From Acanthosepion lycidas (taxonomy: Eukaryota > Mollusca > Cephalopoda > Sepiida > Sepiidae): a stretch of DNA of 64,000 nt. Positions 1 through 11,671 of the stretch are shown piece by piece. The first letter of the stretch is position 1. Each line of letters opens with the position of its first letter. The stretch lies in contig OZ010587.1 in NCBI GenBank assembly GCA_963932145.1, positions 110,687,829 to 110,751,828 of the forward strand, in the 5' to 3' direction. Below the pieces are notes generated by a model. It did no database searches, had not been told where the DNA came from, and was given only the letters and a program-made list of their open reading frames with translations. Both the position numbers and the translations under genes were made by a program.

Positions 1-70
1 TATCAAGCCCTGTTGGAAAAGGAAATACACATTACCATAAAGCTTGTTAACAGAATGAAGCATTAAGTGG

Positions 71-101
<31 letters not shown>

Positions 102-1214
102 CACCTCAATCACTAGGGAGACGGCTGCTTTCACTTTGAACTATATAAAATACAGTGGATGCCATAGCACACTACCAATTTATCACTTGACTGAAAACGT
201 CACACTGGACGTTTGACAACTTAAATTCTGTGCATCTGTTTTTCTTTCAGAATTTGGAACCTTGATTTCCAAATGAAATGAAAAATTTTCTTTCATCTGA
301 AAAGAAAACTTTGGACAGGAGTTGATATTTTTTTTTCCTCCCAAAATCATTCCATCCATTGTCTCTGGTCCAGGAATGGCTTAACCCTCCCAATGCAACA
401 ATTGTAAGCCCATTTCATGGAGGCTTTTGATTCACAGATTCCAACTTTGGCCTACTTCTTGCAAAGTTCCTCCAAGTTAATCTATCTTTTTGTGACATTC
501 TGAAGTTGTTTTTTTTTTTTCTTCTCTTGTCCTTATCTAATATTTTCTATTTGTTTTTTTGATTGTTCTCATTCCATCTCTTTTCACAATTTCTAACATC
601 GTCTTTCTACTATTGATCATAACCACAGACTTCCAGCATACACTTCCCTGCTCCAGACTTTGGCCATCTAGCATTAGGTTGTCATGCCACTGAAGGATCC
701 ACTGATGATTTACAAAATAGTGTTCTTTAGACCCAAAGGACAACTATGAGAGGATGATCTATCAACTAAGATTTGTCTGGCACAAGGCCAAAATTGCAAC
801 GAGGCAATTGTAATGAATTTGTTGTGCTGATAACAAGACTTGAATCTCATTATTTTTCATCAAATTTTGTTCAACTCCCAACTTTGTCAGTGTGTATATG
901 TGTTGCCTCCTGCAGAGCCCTCAACTGAACATAGGCCTTACATATTTATCTGCAATGACTGAGAGACTGCTTAACTCCTCCTCTTGAGAATAGTTATTTA
1001 TATATGGCTCTTCTATTCAACTGTGGAGCTGACTTGATTGATCTGATGTGAAATTGAGTGCAAAGCATATTCTGGTATAATACCATACAACCATTACTCA
1101 GTACTGGGTGCTATTAATATTAGAACCTATCAACAATGAAGCCCTATTAAACATTGTATATATGAAGTAAACAGATATATATAAAAAAAAAAAAAAAAAA
1201 AAAAAATTATATTT
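1..1214. other. Unassigned AT-rich DNA
   Basis: No convincing gene is visible. The stretch holds two A runs (about 76-102 and 1182-1206). A short minus-strand open frame at 537-743 has no recognisable domain and is treated as chance. Confidence 0.4.
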
Positions 1215-1254
1215 AAACCACATGAAGCCAACTGAAAGACTGTAGAAGAAAGTT

Positions 1255-1295
<41 letters not shown>

Positions 1296-2344
1296 TACAC
1301 CTCTCTCTAGAGCTTTCATACATTTCCCTCTCACACTTGTTTCCCACTAAAATTGATTTTTTTTTTATACCTGGAGTTATATTTTCCAATTTCTTTTCGA
1401 ATTTGTAGGTCTGATGAATTGGATCGTGATTACGATTACAATGTAATAAATTATAACGATGGAATACCAATGCATTTGATGTATTATTTTGTCAAATGCT
1501 CTTTTGCATTCATATAATTTTTTTATTTATATTTCTTGAAGTTTCTCCTATGTATTTTTTGTGACAGTTATTACAGGCCATTGAGTAAATTCCTCCTTCA
1601 AGTTTTAGCTTATCGTTTTGTTTAGTATTTAGTCTTTTATTGTTTTAGATATAGTGCTAACAAATTTTATGTTAAGTTTGGATAAGTTCTTTTCAATTGT
1701 AGATGTGATAGAGTCAGTTTGTAGGACAATATATCTTTTTGATTCATTGAGCTTATCTGGAAGAGCCGTTTTTCTATTTTGGAATATTTTCTGGGCCTTT
1801 TGTTCTTTATTTCCATTGAATATAAAATTATTAGGGTACTGAAGATGTTTGAAAGTGTTTTCAATGTATTTCTCTTCTAAATACTGAGAACTATAAATTC
1901 TGAATGCTCTTAAGTAGAATCTAATGATTATTCTAGATTTTGATTTGTTATTAGAATAGAAAAGAAATTAGATCATTTTTGCTCGTTGATTTCTGGTAGA
2001 CACCAAGTTTTAAACCATGGTTATATGTAGGAAAGATAAATGTTTTTTTGGTTTATCTATAAGGTCAGGTAAATCAGGTAGCACAAGGATATATGAATAG
2101 AATATCATCAATATATCAGCAGTATGTTGATTGTTTAGGTAAAATATTTTGGAAAAGACCAGATTCGAGAAAATTCTAAGATACATGCCATTATTCCACT
2201 AAGAGGCGATGCCATTGGTAATCCAAATTTTCATTTTTAAGAATCATTATTAAATGTGAAATAGCATCGATTGATGATGAGACAGCAGATTTTTATTATT
2301 TTAGTTATTAGTAGGGAGAGATTTAACTTTAATTGTCTTAAATG

Positions 2345-2379
<35 letters not shown>

Positions 2380-2930
2380 AATTTAGGCATTTTTCAACTG
2401 GGACGTTGTGTAAAGGGAACTTTATACGTAGACTGGTGAAGAGTCTATTAGTCATGTCCATTTCCCTTAGTTTTTCAGAGTTCTTTATAAAAGATTGTTC
2501 CAAGGAGAATTTTTGTTATGGCTTTCAACAGTGTGTGTGAGGGGAGGTGGGCACTGTCTATCCCCGAGATGATGGGGTTCATTGGGATACTTGTTTTGTG
2601 GGTTTTAGGGAGGCCATAAAGTTTAGGTGTCCTTATAATATGATTTGTTTTCATTTTTAATTAGTTGCCTAATCTCCTTGTTAAATTTTTGCGTTGCAGT
2701 AATTATTTTCTATTTATTTTTTTTGCTGGCATAATTAAGTAGTGAAATCATTTTTTCTATGTATGTATTCTTGTTCATGATCATAATCCCACCCTCCCTT
2801 GTCAGATAGAGTGGGTGGGGATTTCCATTTTGCTATGTTCTTTAGTTCAGGTGTAGTTACACTAACATAATAAATTTAGTCTGATGAAGTCCTAAAGTCA
2901 CATAAAACCTTTTTCCACTTTGTCATTCTT
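1215..2930 (-). pseudogene. Penelope-like retroelement, RT plus GIY-YIG endonuclease (decayed)
   Basis: Read right to left, the minus strand shows the usual order of a Penelope-like element, broken by stops and frameshifts. About 2816-2756 reads LTREGGIMIMNKNTYIEKM, an N-terminal RT-side motif. About 2627-2562 reads YGLPKTHKTSIPMNPIIS, the RT finger motif. GLPMASPLSG lies at about 2224-2195 and the catalytic YIDDILF at about 2115-2095. After a linker (RAFRIYSSQYLEE, about 1905-1870) the endonuclease begins with GIYSMAC (GIY at 1593-1585) and continues with KKYIGETSR (YIG at 1554-1546). Family knowledge: such elements copy themselves through RT with a GIY-YIG nuclease that nicks the target. 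No frame is intact, so this copy is dead. A T29 run at 2347-2375 interrupts the RT region. Confidence 0.85.
2872..2927 (+). other. Hammerhead-like motif remnant at the Penelope element end, copy 1
   Basis: The first part of a hammerhead core is visible: CTGATGA at 2881-2887, followed by AGTCCTAAAG, which would be one side of stem II and its loop. The second side (GGAT) and the GAAA box seen in the copy near 13.3 kb are deleted here. A shared tail, TTTTTCCACTTTGTCAT, follows. Penelope-like elements are known to carry hammerhead motifs in their terminal repeats. This copy cannot fold as an active ribozyme. Confidence 0.45.
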
Positions 2931-2939
2931 GATTGTGTG

Positions 2940-2943
<4 letters not shown>

Positions 2944-3014
<71 letters not shown>
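2944..3014. repeat. (TA)n followed by (CA)n microsatellite
   Basis: About 38 bp of alternating TA pass into AC repeats ending near 3014. Confidence 0.95.
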
Positions 3015-3015
<1 letters not shown>

Positions 3016-3372
3016 GAGAGGATGTAACAGCAAAATTGTCCATTATATTAGGCTTTGAACCAGTGTATCTTAGAAATGATTAAAGATATTTTACTGCAAT
3101 TCTCAGAAGTTTTTATAACACTAATGGACTCTACTTTGAGCAATAAAAATGTATAATGACTCTCTGAGCAGAATAATTGTGATGGAATCAATCATAAATT
3201 GAAAATGACATGTTCACCATTAATTAATCATAACCAAGAATTGAAAGCTTATATATATATATATATATAAATAACAATCCAATTTGGTCTTATATGTAAA
3301 ACTAGAAACACTGAGGAAACAAGAGACTTTTATAAAATTTACCAAACACTGAAGCAAGAAAACCTATCTAGA

Positions 3373-3540
3373 GAGAAAAAAAGAAAAAAGAGGAAAAAAA
3401 GAAAAAAGAGGAAAAAAAGAAAAAAGAGGAAAAAAAGAAAAAAGAGGAAAAAAAGAAAAAAGAGGAAAAAAAAAAAAAAAAAAGAAAAAAAAAAGAGAAA
3501 AAAAGAAAAAAAAAAAAAAATAGAAAAAAAAAGAAAAGAA
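3373..3540. repeat. A/G-rich minisatellite
   Basis: An A/G-only stretch has a roughly 17-bp unit (AAAAAGAAAAAAGAGG-like) repeated about five times, then decays into A runs. The low-complexity open frame on the minus strand is a by-product. Confidence 0.9.
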
Positions 3541-3549
3541 AGTGTGTCA

Positions 3550-4822
3550 AACTGCTACTATCTTGCCAAAGTTTTTCTTTAGCAATTAAAAGCAGAATTA
3601 TCCAATGAAAAAGTAGGGGACAAACTGAGATTGAGCAACCAAGTAACTATGTTCAAAGTTTGGTACTGCTAAATTCTAATTCTTCTTGTTAGTAAGATAA
3701 ATTAGCAAAGTTTATTTTAAATGTAGCGTGAAATTCAAAATTTACTAGTTCTTGTCGCTCAAAAGTTGCCTAGTCCTCTATACTCGGCAATGTGAGGCGT
3801 CAGCTGAGTCTGATGTTAACTGGACAATCAAACCAAAAGGTAATATAAAGTAAAGCATCTTTACACTTTAAAAACTGCAGAGAAAGCTGAGATAATGATT
3901 GTATGGAAACTAATTATTTAATCAGAAGCAGCACAACAGTTTCTTAAAATAATTAATTTTTATTATAATAATAATAATAATGACTTTAGCATATGAAGAC
4001 AAATGCAGAGCCAGCTGGTGGGTGCCAAGTAGTACAAGATGAAAGTGTTCCGAGTTCCAAGTTGCCATTTCATAAAATAGGGAGAAAAGAGAAATTATCA
4101 AGAAGCATTTTACATGGTTATAATTTTTAAAGAGAGAATCATTTTATAATTGTCAAATTCTAACAGAGTCTAGTTAATTCAGCAAATATTAAACTAGAAA
4201 GAGAAGAGATTTTTTTTTTAATGACTTAAAAATGAGATATGCTTTCAAATAGAGTTGAAGATTTTTATAACAGCGTATGACAAATACGGAATCTTTTTTT
4301 TTCTAGTTGTCCAGTGATACAATCATTTTGTCTTTTAATATTCTAAAATTCATCCAACACAAGACTCGAGGGCGCTAAAAGTAGATGGCTAGTGTTAAAA
4401 TAGTAATGATGAATGAGGTCTGCAATATGAATGAAAGAGGAAGTGGAAGGAAGGGAAATTTAAAAGGATAAGGAGGCTAGATAACAATTGACCCTTGACC
4501 TGAAGAGGTTAAAACTGCAGTGTCCAAGGAAACATCCACTTGGAGTCCGTTCTAAAAAGTGACAATTCTTAAGCTGTCAGGGTGGAATTTTCTTCATACA
4601 TTTTGGAAAATGGAGGTGATTGAAGGAATGAAAGAAGCATGGTGTGCCCTAGCAGTAAAGGGTCTAAAATGGTAGAACTAAAGACTAGAAGACATCTGAA
4701 CCTCTTTCATAGAAATTCAAATAGCAATAGAGTAGCGATAGGCTTGCAATGTTGTGTCAAGAATGGGGAAGAGGTTGCAGAGTCTAGAATAAATCTTCCC
4801 TCACTGGACTGCACTGAAAAAA

Positions 4823-4854
<32 letters not shown>

Positions 4855-5160
4855 AAAGAAATACAATAGCAATGATTGTTTTACACCCTCATCAACCATT
4901 TGTTTTATAGTTGTCAATGGGAAAAAGTAATAGGTAAATTAAACATAGGAAGCATCCAAATACTAAACTTCTCTCTCTCTCTAGTTTTAATCTTTAACAA
5001 AGGATCACATTTTCTGTGCCTAAGAAAAAAAAAAAAAAAAACACCTGCATTTTCTGTGCCTAAGAAAAAAAAAAACAACTGCATTTTCTCTGGCTTTTAT
5101 TTCATAAAGTTAAAGAACATATTTGTTTGAAAAAAATGATGACATTCTTGTTAGTCATTA
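3550..5160. other. Unassigned AT-rich DNA
   Basis: No exon or transposon domain was recognised. It includes a short (AAT)n near 3965-3980 and A runs at 4817-4858 and 5023-5040, where a 25-bp unit containing TTTTCTGTGCCTAAG is repeated in tandem (about 5009-5085). Confidence 0.4.
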
Positions 5161-5345
5161 TAGCTGATGGTCAAATCACACTGGAAATGCCAGTTTTCAC
5201 TTGATCAACAAAGTTAAGCAACATCAAGCTCGATCAGTACTTTGATTGGGGGACCACTTAGGCACACTGGGTACTCTAAGCAACATTCTACAAAATGTTT
5301 CACCTTTAAACAATCCAAAACGGGTTGATAAGCCTTAAAAAAGAA
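5161..5345 (+). mobile_element. 5S rRNA-derived SINE, short form
   Basis: Bases 5168-5280 align by eye with most of a 5S rRNA. They include the internal promoter box AAGTTAAGCA (5211-5220), then CGATCAGTACTTTGATTGG and the GGACCAC segment. The copy then passes directly into the family tail (ACGGGTTGATAAGCC), without the tRNA-like middle seen in the longer copies at 5421 and 30484. It is too diverged to be a working 5S gene. The 5S head would supply an RNA polymerase III promoter. Confidence 0.75.
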
Positions 5346-5420
5346 ATCAATGTAGCTGGGTATGTTGATAATAAAACAACACAACATAATATATTATATA
5401 TGTGTGTGTGTGTGTGTGAA

Positions 5421-5771
5421 AACTAAGTTAAGCAACGTTGAGCCTGGTCAGTACCTAGATGAGCGACAACTTGGGAATACCAGGAGCTGTAAGCTTGGAT
5501 GTGCAGGTGGTGTAATGGATAACAGCTCAAATTGGAAATCGGAAAGCCACGTTCCAATTGCAGTCAGGATCATTATATTTCCTTACATGCAAATACCCAT
5601 GGGAAAGGTATGAATCCATCTCTTCTCTCCTCAGCTATGGATTAATTAGTAAGACTTGCATCAGTAAAATCGTTTTCTCCAAAAATTCTGACAATCTAAA
5701 AATATTTTCGTCTTTAAATAACCTGGAAAAGATCGATAAGCCATAAAAAACAAAATCAATCAATCAATCAA
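5421..5771 (+). mobile_element. Composite 5S rRNA + tRNA-like SINE, long form
   Basis: The head (5421-5496) is 5S-like: AAGTTAAGCAACGTTGAGCC, then GTCAGTACCTAGATGAGCGA and GGAATACCAGGAGCTGTAAG. It continues without a break into a tRNA-like block (about 5497-5570) with a box A-like TGGTGTAATGGATAACAG and a box B-like GTTCCAATTGCAGTC. A family-specific body follows (ATCCATCTCTTCTCTCCTC near 5610), then the tail GATCGATAAGCCATAAAA and a short (AATC)n at the end. The first 40 or so bases of the 5S are missing, and a GT microsatellite abuts the 5' end. The composite nature is direct observation; polymerase III transcription is inferred. Confidence 0.75.
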
Positions 5772-5869
5772 CCTGAAGGTATTTCTAGTTCAGCCTGACC
5801 TGCAAGATTATGCTGCTTTTATAAAATATGTAATATTTCACACATTTGGCTGTGATTTCATAATGAATA

Positions 5870-5945
5870 TGTTTGGCTTTGTATATTTGTGCCCAAACAT
5901 CCCTTGGTTGACGTGCTTCTGCTCTCACCCAATAAGAAGACTGTG
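5870..5945 (+). repeat. 3' fragment of a tRNA-type SINE
   Basis: CCCTTGGTTGACGTGCTTCT and CTCTCACCCAATAA match the 3' end of the better copy at 7186-7400. Confidence 0.5.
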
Positions 5946-6032
5946 CCTTATTATATGACACTCAGGCTACTTCTCTCCTAAAGTTTATTTTTCTTATCTA
6001 TCGAGAGGCTGGCATGCAGATGAAAACAGATT

Positions 6033-6440
6033 TGGAGAACAATTTTATCTCTTCCTTGAGAATTTAGGCAAACATATATTTTCCTCAACAAAAACGAATT
6101 GGAGAAATAAAACCAAGGACAAACACATTGTGAGGGTTGAAATTATGAAGATTGATCCTGTTGTGACAAGCAGGTGATCTGGTTTGTATTTTCAATAGAC
6201 AGCTCAGGGATAGAGAACAATTTTATCTCTTCCTTGAGAATTTAGGCAAACAAATATAATTTTGTTTATGAAAACAATTTGGGAAATGAAAACTGAAGTT
6301 ATAAAAACAGATCCTGTAATTGCTGAGTGGATGATCTGGCTTGTGTTTTCACTGGACATAAATAAATCCAAAAATGGAGAGATAACTTTATCTCTACCTT
6401 GAGGAGACAGGAGAATTAAAATTAATGATTGGTGTGAGCT
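6033..6440. repeat. Degenerate tandem repeat, about 170-bp unit
   Basis: TGGAGAACAATTTTATCTCT recurs at about 6033, 6211 and 6375 (third copy weaker), each followed by CTTGAG and by a diverged segment ending in GATCCTG and GTGATCTGG-like words. It looks like two and a half copies of an old tandem unit with no coding content. Confidence 0.6.
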
Positions 6441-6444
6441 ACAC

Positions 6445-7185
6445 CCTTTCACCCATATGATTTAAAAATTAGATTTGCCACAAAGACAGTTGTGCCATCC
6501 CTGAGAGGTGGACTGAGAAGGAAGGAGGAAAACGGAGAATTTAGCACCACATCTGTGGAATGGTGGTATGAGATGTAAAGTGAAGCAGGTTGGAGTTAAG
6601 AGAGGAGCAATCCCTGTTACTACTCCCAAGAAGGTGGATAATTCTCCAAATTTGTAAAGTTAAGAAAGCAGAAATAGGAAATAAAGAACCCTTATTAGAA
6701 TTAATGTGGAAATTGAAGAATCAACACATCCCAAGAACCCTTTGGGCCCATGCCAGTTTTGAACTGAAGTGCATATAAGCAGATAGCTTGAAGACTTTGG
6801 CTGAGAACCTGCATCAAGTGCCTGCAGAATCCACATCAGCTGCCACCAGATTTCCTGATTCCAAAGAATTTCAAACCCAAAATTATTAGGTGAGGCACAG
6901 TATCACTATAGAGATTGATGAAGGAAGGATTATTTTTTGTTGTACCAAGAGTTATATAAACCAATTGAAGATTAAGCCCACGAATCTTTCATTTTATTTT
7001 TTCATTGTGAAGATATTTCTTCCTTAATATAGTACCTGTCATGGCTTGAACCAGTGCTGCGATTACTATGACATTCGATCTTCCACTGCTCTGAGATAAA
7101 GAACACAACATGAGTAGAGTTGGTGTGGATCAAAGTGGCCAGCAACCAACAACCAGCTTGGACCAGTGTCAGCATTGACCAGTGC
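6445..7185. other. Unassigned, moderately GC DNA
   Basis: This is unique-looking sequence with several short open frames (for example 6590-6778 plus and 7002-7187 minus) and no recognisable domain or splice-site arrangement. Confidence 0.35.
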
Positions 7186-7400
7186 ATAGTTAGCCCTGTG
7201 GTTAAAACATCATCTTAAGATCTGAGAACCGGACAACTGAACATGGTTACACTACCAGGTGTAGGCAGCAGTAAAAGGTGTTTTAATCAGACTGGGTGTC
7301 ATGATGGGTTTATTGGGCTTCTGATATTTGTACTGCAGCATCCCTTTGTTGATGTACTACTGCTCTCACCCAATAATAATAATAATAATAATAATTTGAT
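7186..7400 (+). mobile_element. tRNA-derived SINE with (AAT)n tail
   Basis: A tRNA-like head is visible: TAGCCCTGTGGTTAAAACAT resembles box A, and GGTTACACTACC near 7244 resembles box B. A body and the 3' words TGTACTGCAGCATCCCTTTG and CTCTCACCCAATAAT follow, ending in about eight AAT units (7371-7394). A second 3' end of this family is at 5870-5945. Confidence 0.55.
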
Positions 7401-8394
7401 AATGCAATAATAAAGAGAAAGAACAATGAAAACAGCATATTTATACTCTGCTCTTGTATAAAAGGCTAAATTCTCTTGCAGCATTGTTCAGACAGAGCAA
7501 CTGCAAAATTATTACTCTCAGGTCAGAACAGGTGGGGGTAATGGGTGAGGAATAGAAAGTTGTGGTCAATCAAGTCCAATGATAAGTAGTTGGTATGAAC
7601 AACTGGTCCATATCCTCTAACTAGTGACCCAACTGTCGCAGCTGGGTCACTGACAAACACTGATAAGTAATTATCCATATCCGCTGTTGGGGGATAGGTC
7701 AGGGTCAGGTCGGATTGGATGAAGGGAGATATACATGCAGAAGGCATATGGCCAAAAATTACAGAGACCCATTGGTCACTGAAATTAGTCTGCGGTGACA
7801 GGGGAGGGAGGAAACAACTAAAAGATGTAAAAGGAGTGACGGCTTCTATCTCACTGCACAAAATAGATTGATTCATTTTTTTTTTTCTTTGCTTTCTCAT
7901 TTTTATTTTTTATTTACATATGAGACACTCCTAATTATGGACCTAGGGTAGCCAGGTGAGTTAAGGGTCGGGGGAAGAGGGAGTCAGGATTTAGTTGAGT
8001 TAGGGAGTGGAGGTTTGGTACAGAGCTTTAAGCAAAAGAGACCACAGGAGAAAGAGAGAGAGAGTGTGTGTTGAAATGTGTATTTAAGAAGATGGCCACT
8101 TGTAATGAGGGATGGCTGACTGAGAGACGGGCTGGCTGTAATATACAAGAGCGATAATGACAGAGTCCGTGCTATTAAATCAGTTGCTGTAAGCAGAATA
8201 CAGATCGGAATGGAAACAAAATAAAACAACTGCAACACAAACAGCCAGTGAAATTTTAGTAAAAGACGAGAATAAACTGAATGGCGCAGGTTACGGCCCA
8301 CCAGTTGGTTATTATGGGTCAGAATATTTTCTTCAAGTCACAAGTAAGGAAAATTTATTTTGATAATATATTAAAGGAGTAAATATTCTACAAA
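7400..8394. other. Unassigned DNA with fortuitous open frames
   Basis: Two minus-strand open frames of 125 and 105 codons (7523-7900, 7984-8301) overlap AG-rich sequence and show no domain, signal peptide or splice context. I treat them as chance. A small hairpin with AGTGACCCA / TGGGTCACT arms lies at about 7623-7652. Confidence 0.35.
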
Positions 8395-8575
8395 ATGATT
8401 TTATTCTTTTTACAGCTTATCAACACTTGGTAAGTTATTTAAAACCTAGGCATATCTTGGATTGTAGGTAGTTGTATACAGTACTTGGCGTTTTCAAGCT
8501 GTCTCCTCCTCTAAATAATGACCAGGCTAGACACTGCTTAACCAGTAATGGAAGCAGGACTGGCCTATAAAACAA
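8395..8575 (-). mobile_element. 5S rRNA-derived SINE, short form
   Basis: On the minus strand, GGTTAAGCAGTGTCTAGCCT, GGTCATTATTTAGAGG and AAGTACTGTA follow the 5S order. The family tail comes next (AACTTACCAAGTGTTGATAAG), again without the tRNA-like middle. It is the second example of the short form and is clearly older than the copies at 5421 and 38444. Confidence 0.6.
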
Positions 8576-8659
8576 AAGGTAGGTAGATAACAGAAGACAT
8601 CACAGAATTTAGAATAAAGATACAAACAGTACATATAAAGCACATACATTCTCGACCGA

Positions 8660-9491
8660 CATGAAGTGAAAAGATTATATTGAATCCATTGCTAGGTTTG
8701 CTGTTAAGAAAGTGGGTTCACTGTGTTGTTCTACACAATTTTTCTCACCAGAATCTATCTTAAATATCTATAAGTTTACCATTTGTTCATGCTTAGAATA
8801 TTGCTGCTACATAGGTTCTGATGCTCCTGCTATATATTTAGAGATTCTTGATAAAATTCAACGAATCAGCAATATTATTGATGCTGATCTGGCATCTTGG
8901 CTTCAGTCACTTTCCCACTGCCACATAGTTGCCTCCCTGTGCCTTTTCTATAAATACATTCATAGTAATTGTTTCAATGAGCTCTTCACTATGGTACCTA
9001 GACTTTATGAATTTAAATGCAGTACTTGATTGACAACGAGGTCTCATCAATTCACTGTTGAATTGGCAAGATGTAATCATAAGTTCTATACTAAGTTTCT
9101 TTTCTTGCACTTAATACCCTTGGGATAGTTATGAATCCATCTCTTTTCTCCACAGCTATGGATTAAATAGCAAGACAGACTGGCCTCTCTAGCTGTGATT
9201 GGCAACCAATCTAGAAAAAGGAAAACTGAATTCAAAACCATATATAGCTCTAGCATAGCACATAACAGCTGCATTTGTTCTTTCCTAAACTATAATCTTA
9301 ACCTATTCAAGTTAAGGGTCAATCTCTATCCTCCTTATCCTCATGATCATCACTTTCTTCTGTCTCCTCTTACATTCATATCATATGCCTCATTTAGTAA
9401 CCCTCTACCACAAGTGGCTCTTCAGCCTTCTATTGGGTGAACTTCAGTATAAAAAATAATAATAGTATCAAAAAAAAAAAAAAAAAAAAAA
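8660..9491 (+). pseudogene. Jockey/CR1-like LINE, ORF2 C-terminal fragment
   Basis: The plus strand encodes the region downstream of the RT catalytic core of a non-LTR retrotransposon. Recognisable pieces are FFSPESILNIYKFTICSCLE, LEILDKIQRIS and HIVASLCLFYKYIHSNCFNE, all in one frame (8712-9029). VELARCNHKFYTKF follows. A SINE body fragment (about 9112-9180, with ATGAATCCATCTCTTTTCTC) appears to interrupt the frame, after which YNLNLFKLRVNLYPPYP resumes and ends at a stop near 9440. An A run (9470-9491) gives the 3' end. The copy is 5'-truncated, as is usual for LINEs. A second copy of the same family lies at 36960-37287. Confidence 0.75.
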
Positions 9492-9494
9492 ATT

Positions 9495-10475
9495 ATCTTC
9501 CAGAAATATGAATTTTGTGGGGAAATATTAGATAATTGTTGTACATGATTAGAAAATTAAAAATAATGAAAATTGAGCAGAAACTTTAGCAATCAATATA
9601 TTTTGTTGTATAATTACCATAAAGTTCTAAACATTTCCTTCTCTTCATATCGTCATCGAAAAACTTGCATAAAATAATCACAAGTTCCAGAGATGAAAAC
9701 TTAATTGAATATTCATACATTTGCAGAAATCATTTCAAGTTAATCTTTACTGACCTTGTATGACCTATATTTTAAGCTTAAATATTACTTACTGAAATAT
9801 ACTTTCAAGGTGTGAAAATGATAATGTTCAACATTGTTAATTTCAATTATATTAATATGATAATCAAATTTAACAATCATATGACATATTGGTGGCAAGA
9901 AGTGGAGGAGAGCAACCTACAAAATGTTTAAGTGAAGGAGTTGCATAACAAGGTGGTAAAGTGTAACAAAAGTCAAGAAGTTGTGGAGAGCCATCATTGC
10001 TCATGTTCTGAATGACATGGCATATAAAAGAAAAAGAAAATGACAATAACTTCTCTTCAGCTATGACAGCAAACTGATGACTTAAATAATACAAAAAAGT
10101 TAAAAAAAACTTCTTTCCAAAGTACCTCCAAGAAAATACAATTTAGTTGAGAGAAGAAAAAAACCATTTAAGATTTTCAAAAACATCTATTAACCCCCAT
10201 AGTATCTACCTGCTTTACTACATAAAGTGTATAGCAAATTCCAAAAGGGGAGGGGTGATTTGAACATCACCCAGTTTAAAAGCATAAATGATTAAAGGGG
10301 TGCCTAAAAGGAGGGTATAAATTAAAGGGGTGCCTAAAACTCAAGAAAGCCAGATTAGGTGATTCTTTAATAAGCCTACCTTCTACCTTTCCTCTCGCTC
10401 ATTTTTTTCTTTTTTTTTTTTCTCTTTCTTGCCCTCTACCTTTCCCCATTCCTAGTCTCTTACTTTTCTCAAGTG
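9495..10475. other. Unassigned AT-rich DNA
   Basis: No gene was seen. ATTAAAGGGGTGCCTAAAA is repeated in tandem at about 10291 and 10323. Confidence 0.4.
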
Positions 10476-10476
10476 C

Positions 10477-10478
<2 letters not shown>

Positions 10479-10553
<75 letters not shown>

Positions 10554-10559
10554 ATATAT

Positions 10560-10598
<39 letters not shown>
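10479..10598. repeat. (GT)36, short (TA)n and T37 tract
   Basis: A compound simple repeat: GT dinucleotides 10479-10550, TA 10551-10560, then an uninterrupted T run 10562-10598, followed by CCCCCACACACACAC. Open frames across it are artefacts. Confidence 0.95.
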
Positions 10599-10931
10599 CC
10601 CCCACACACACACAAGATGTGCATTACTTTGAATTTGTCAACTGCACAGTACAGTTGGGTCAGTTGGGCATCATCTGTAAGAAAAAAAGAGCACTATGAC
10701 ACGATTCACTCAGTCAGAAATTTAGAAACGGCATGCTGTACTGCTTGGCATTCGCACTGGAAACTCCAATACGAATATTTCAGAATGTTTGAGTGTCAAT
10801 CTGAGGACAGTGCATATTTAGTTGTTATGCATTTGTGTACAGTTAATTATATGAAAAGTATGTTTATTCATTAGATGAAAATACAATAAATTAAAATGTG
10901 TACAAATATGTTTCCCCCCACTAATATATAA

Positions 10932-11655
10932 AGATATAGACAGATAGATAGACAGAGAGATATAGACAGATAGACAGAGAGATATAGACAGATAGACAGA
11001 GAGATATAGACAGATAGACAGAGAGATATAGACAGATAGATAGACAGAGAGAGAGAGACAGATAGATAGACAGAGAGAGAGAGACAGATAGATAGACAGA
11101 GAGAGAGAGACAGATAGATAGACAGAGAGAGAGAGACAGATAGATAGACAGAGAGAGAGAGACAGATAGATATAGACAGAGAGAGAGAGACAGATAGATA
11201 TAGACAGACAGATAGATAGACAGATAGATATACATAGATAGACAGATAGAGATAGACAGACAGATAGAGATAGACAGACAGATAGAGATAGACAGACAGA
11301 TAGACAGACAGAGATAGATAGAGATAGACAGAGATAGATATAGACAGATAGATAGACAGAGATAGACAGATAGATAGACAGAGATAGATAGAGATAGACA
11401 GACAGAGATAGATAGACAGACAGAGATAGATAGACAGAGATAGATAGAGATAGACAGACAGAGATAGATAGACAGACAGAGATAGATAGACAGACAGAGA
11501 TAGATAGACAGACAGAGATAGATAGACAGACAGAGATAGATAGACAGACAGAGATAGATAGACAGACAGAGATAGATAGACAGACAGAGATAGATAGACA
11601 GACAGAGATAGATAGACAGACAGAGATAGATAGACAGACAGAGATAGATAGATAG
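10932..11655. repeat. GATA/GACA satellite, about 720 bp
   Basis: Nearly the whole stretch is built from GATA, GACA and GAGA tetramers. They are organised into higher-order units of about 24-38 bp on the left (GATAGACAGAGAGATATAGA-like, then GAGAGAGAGACAGATAGATA) and a regular 20-bp unit (GACAGACAGAGATAGATA-like) on the right, 11400-11645. Confidence 0.95.
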
Positions 11656-11671
11656 GATTACTACAAATGAA

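Noticed and set aside
537-743. Minus-strand open frame with LDGQSLEQ and INSRKT words resembling LINE RT pieces
   Set aside because: The pieces are in the wrong order and too short; no flanking RT motifs.
3368-3550. 60-codon Phe/Ser-rich frame
   Set aside because: It is a translation of the A/G minisatellite.
5168-5280. Functional 5S rRNA gene
   Set aside because: Too many substitutions, and it continues into a SINE tail; the same holds for the other 5S-like segments.
7523-8301. Two 105-125-codon minus-strand frames
   Set aside because: No domain, no splice context, and overlap with low-complexity AG sequence.
10473-11235. Long frames through GT/T and GATA/GACA repeats
   Set aside because: Simple-repeat artefacts.
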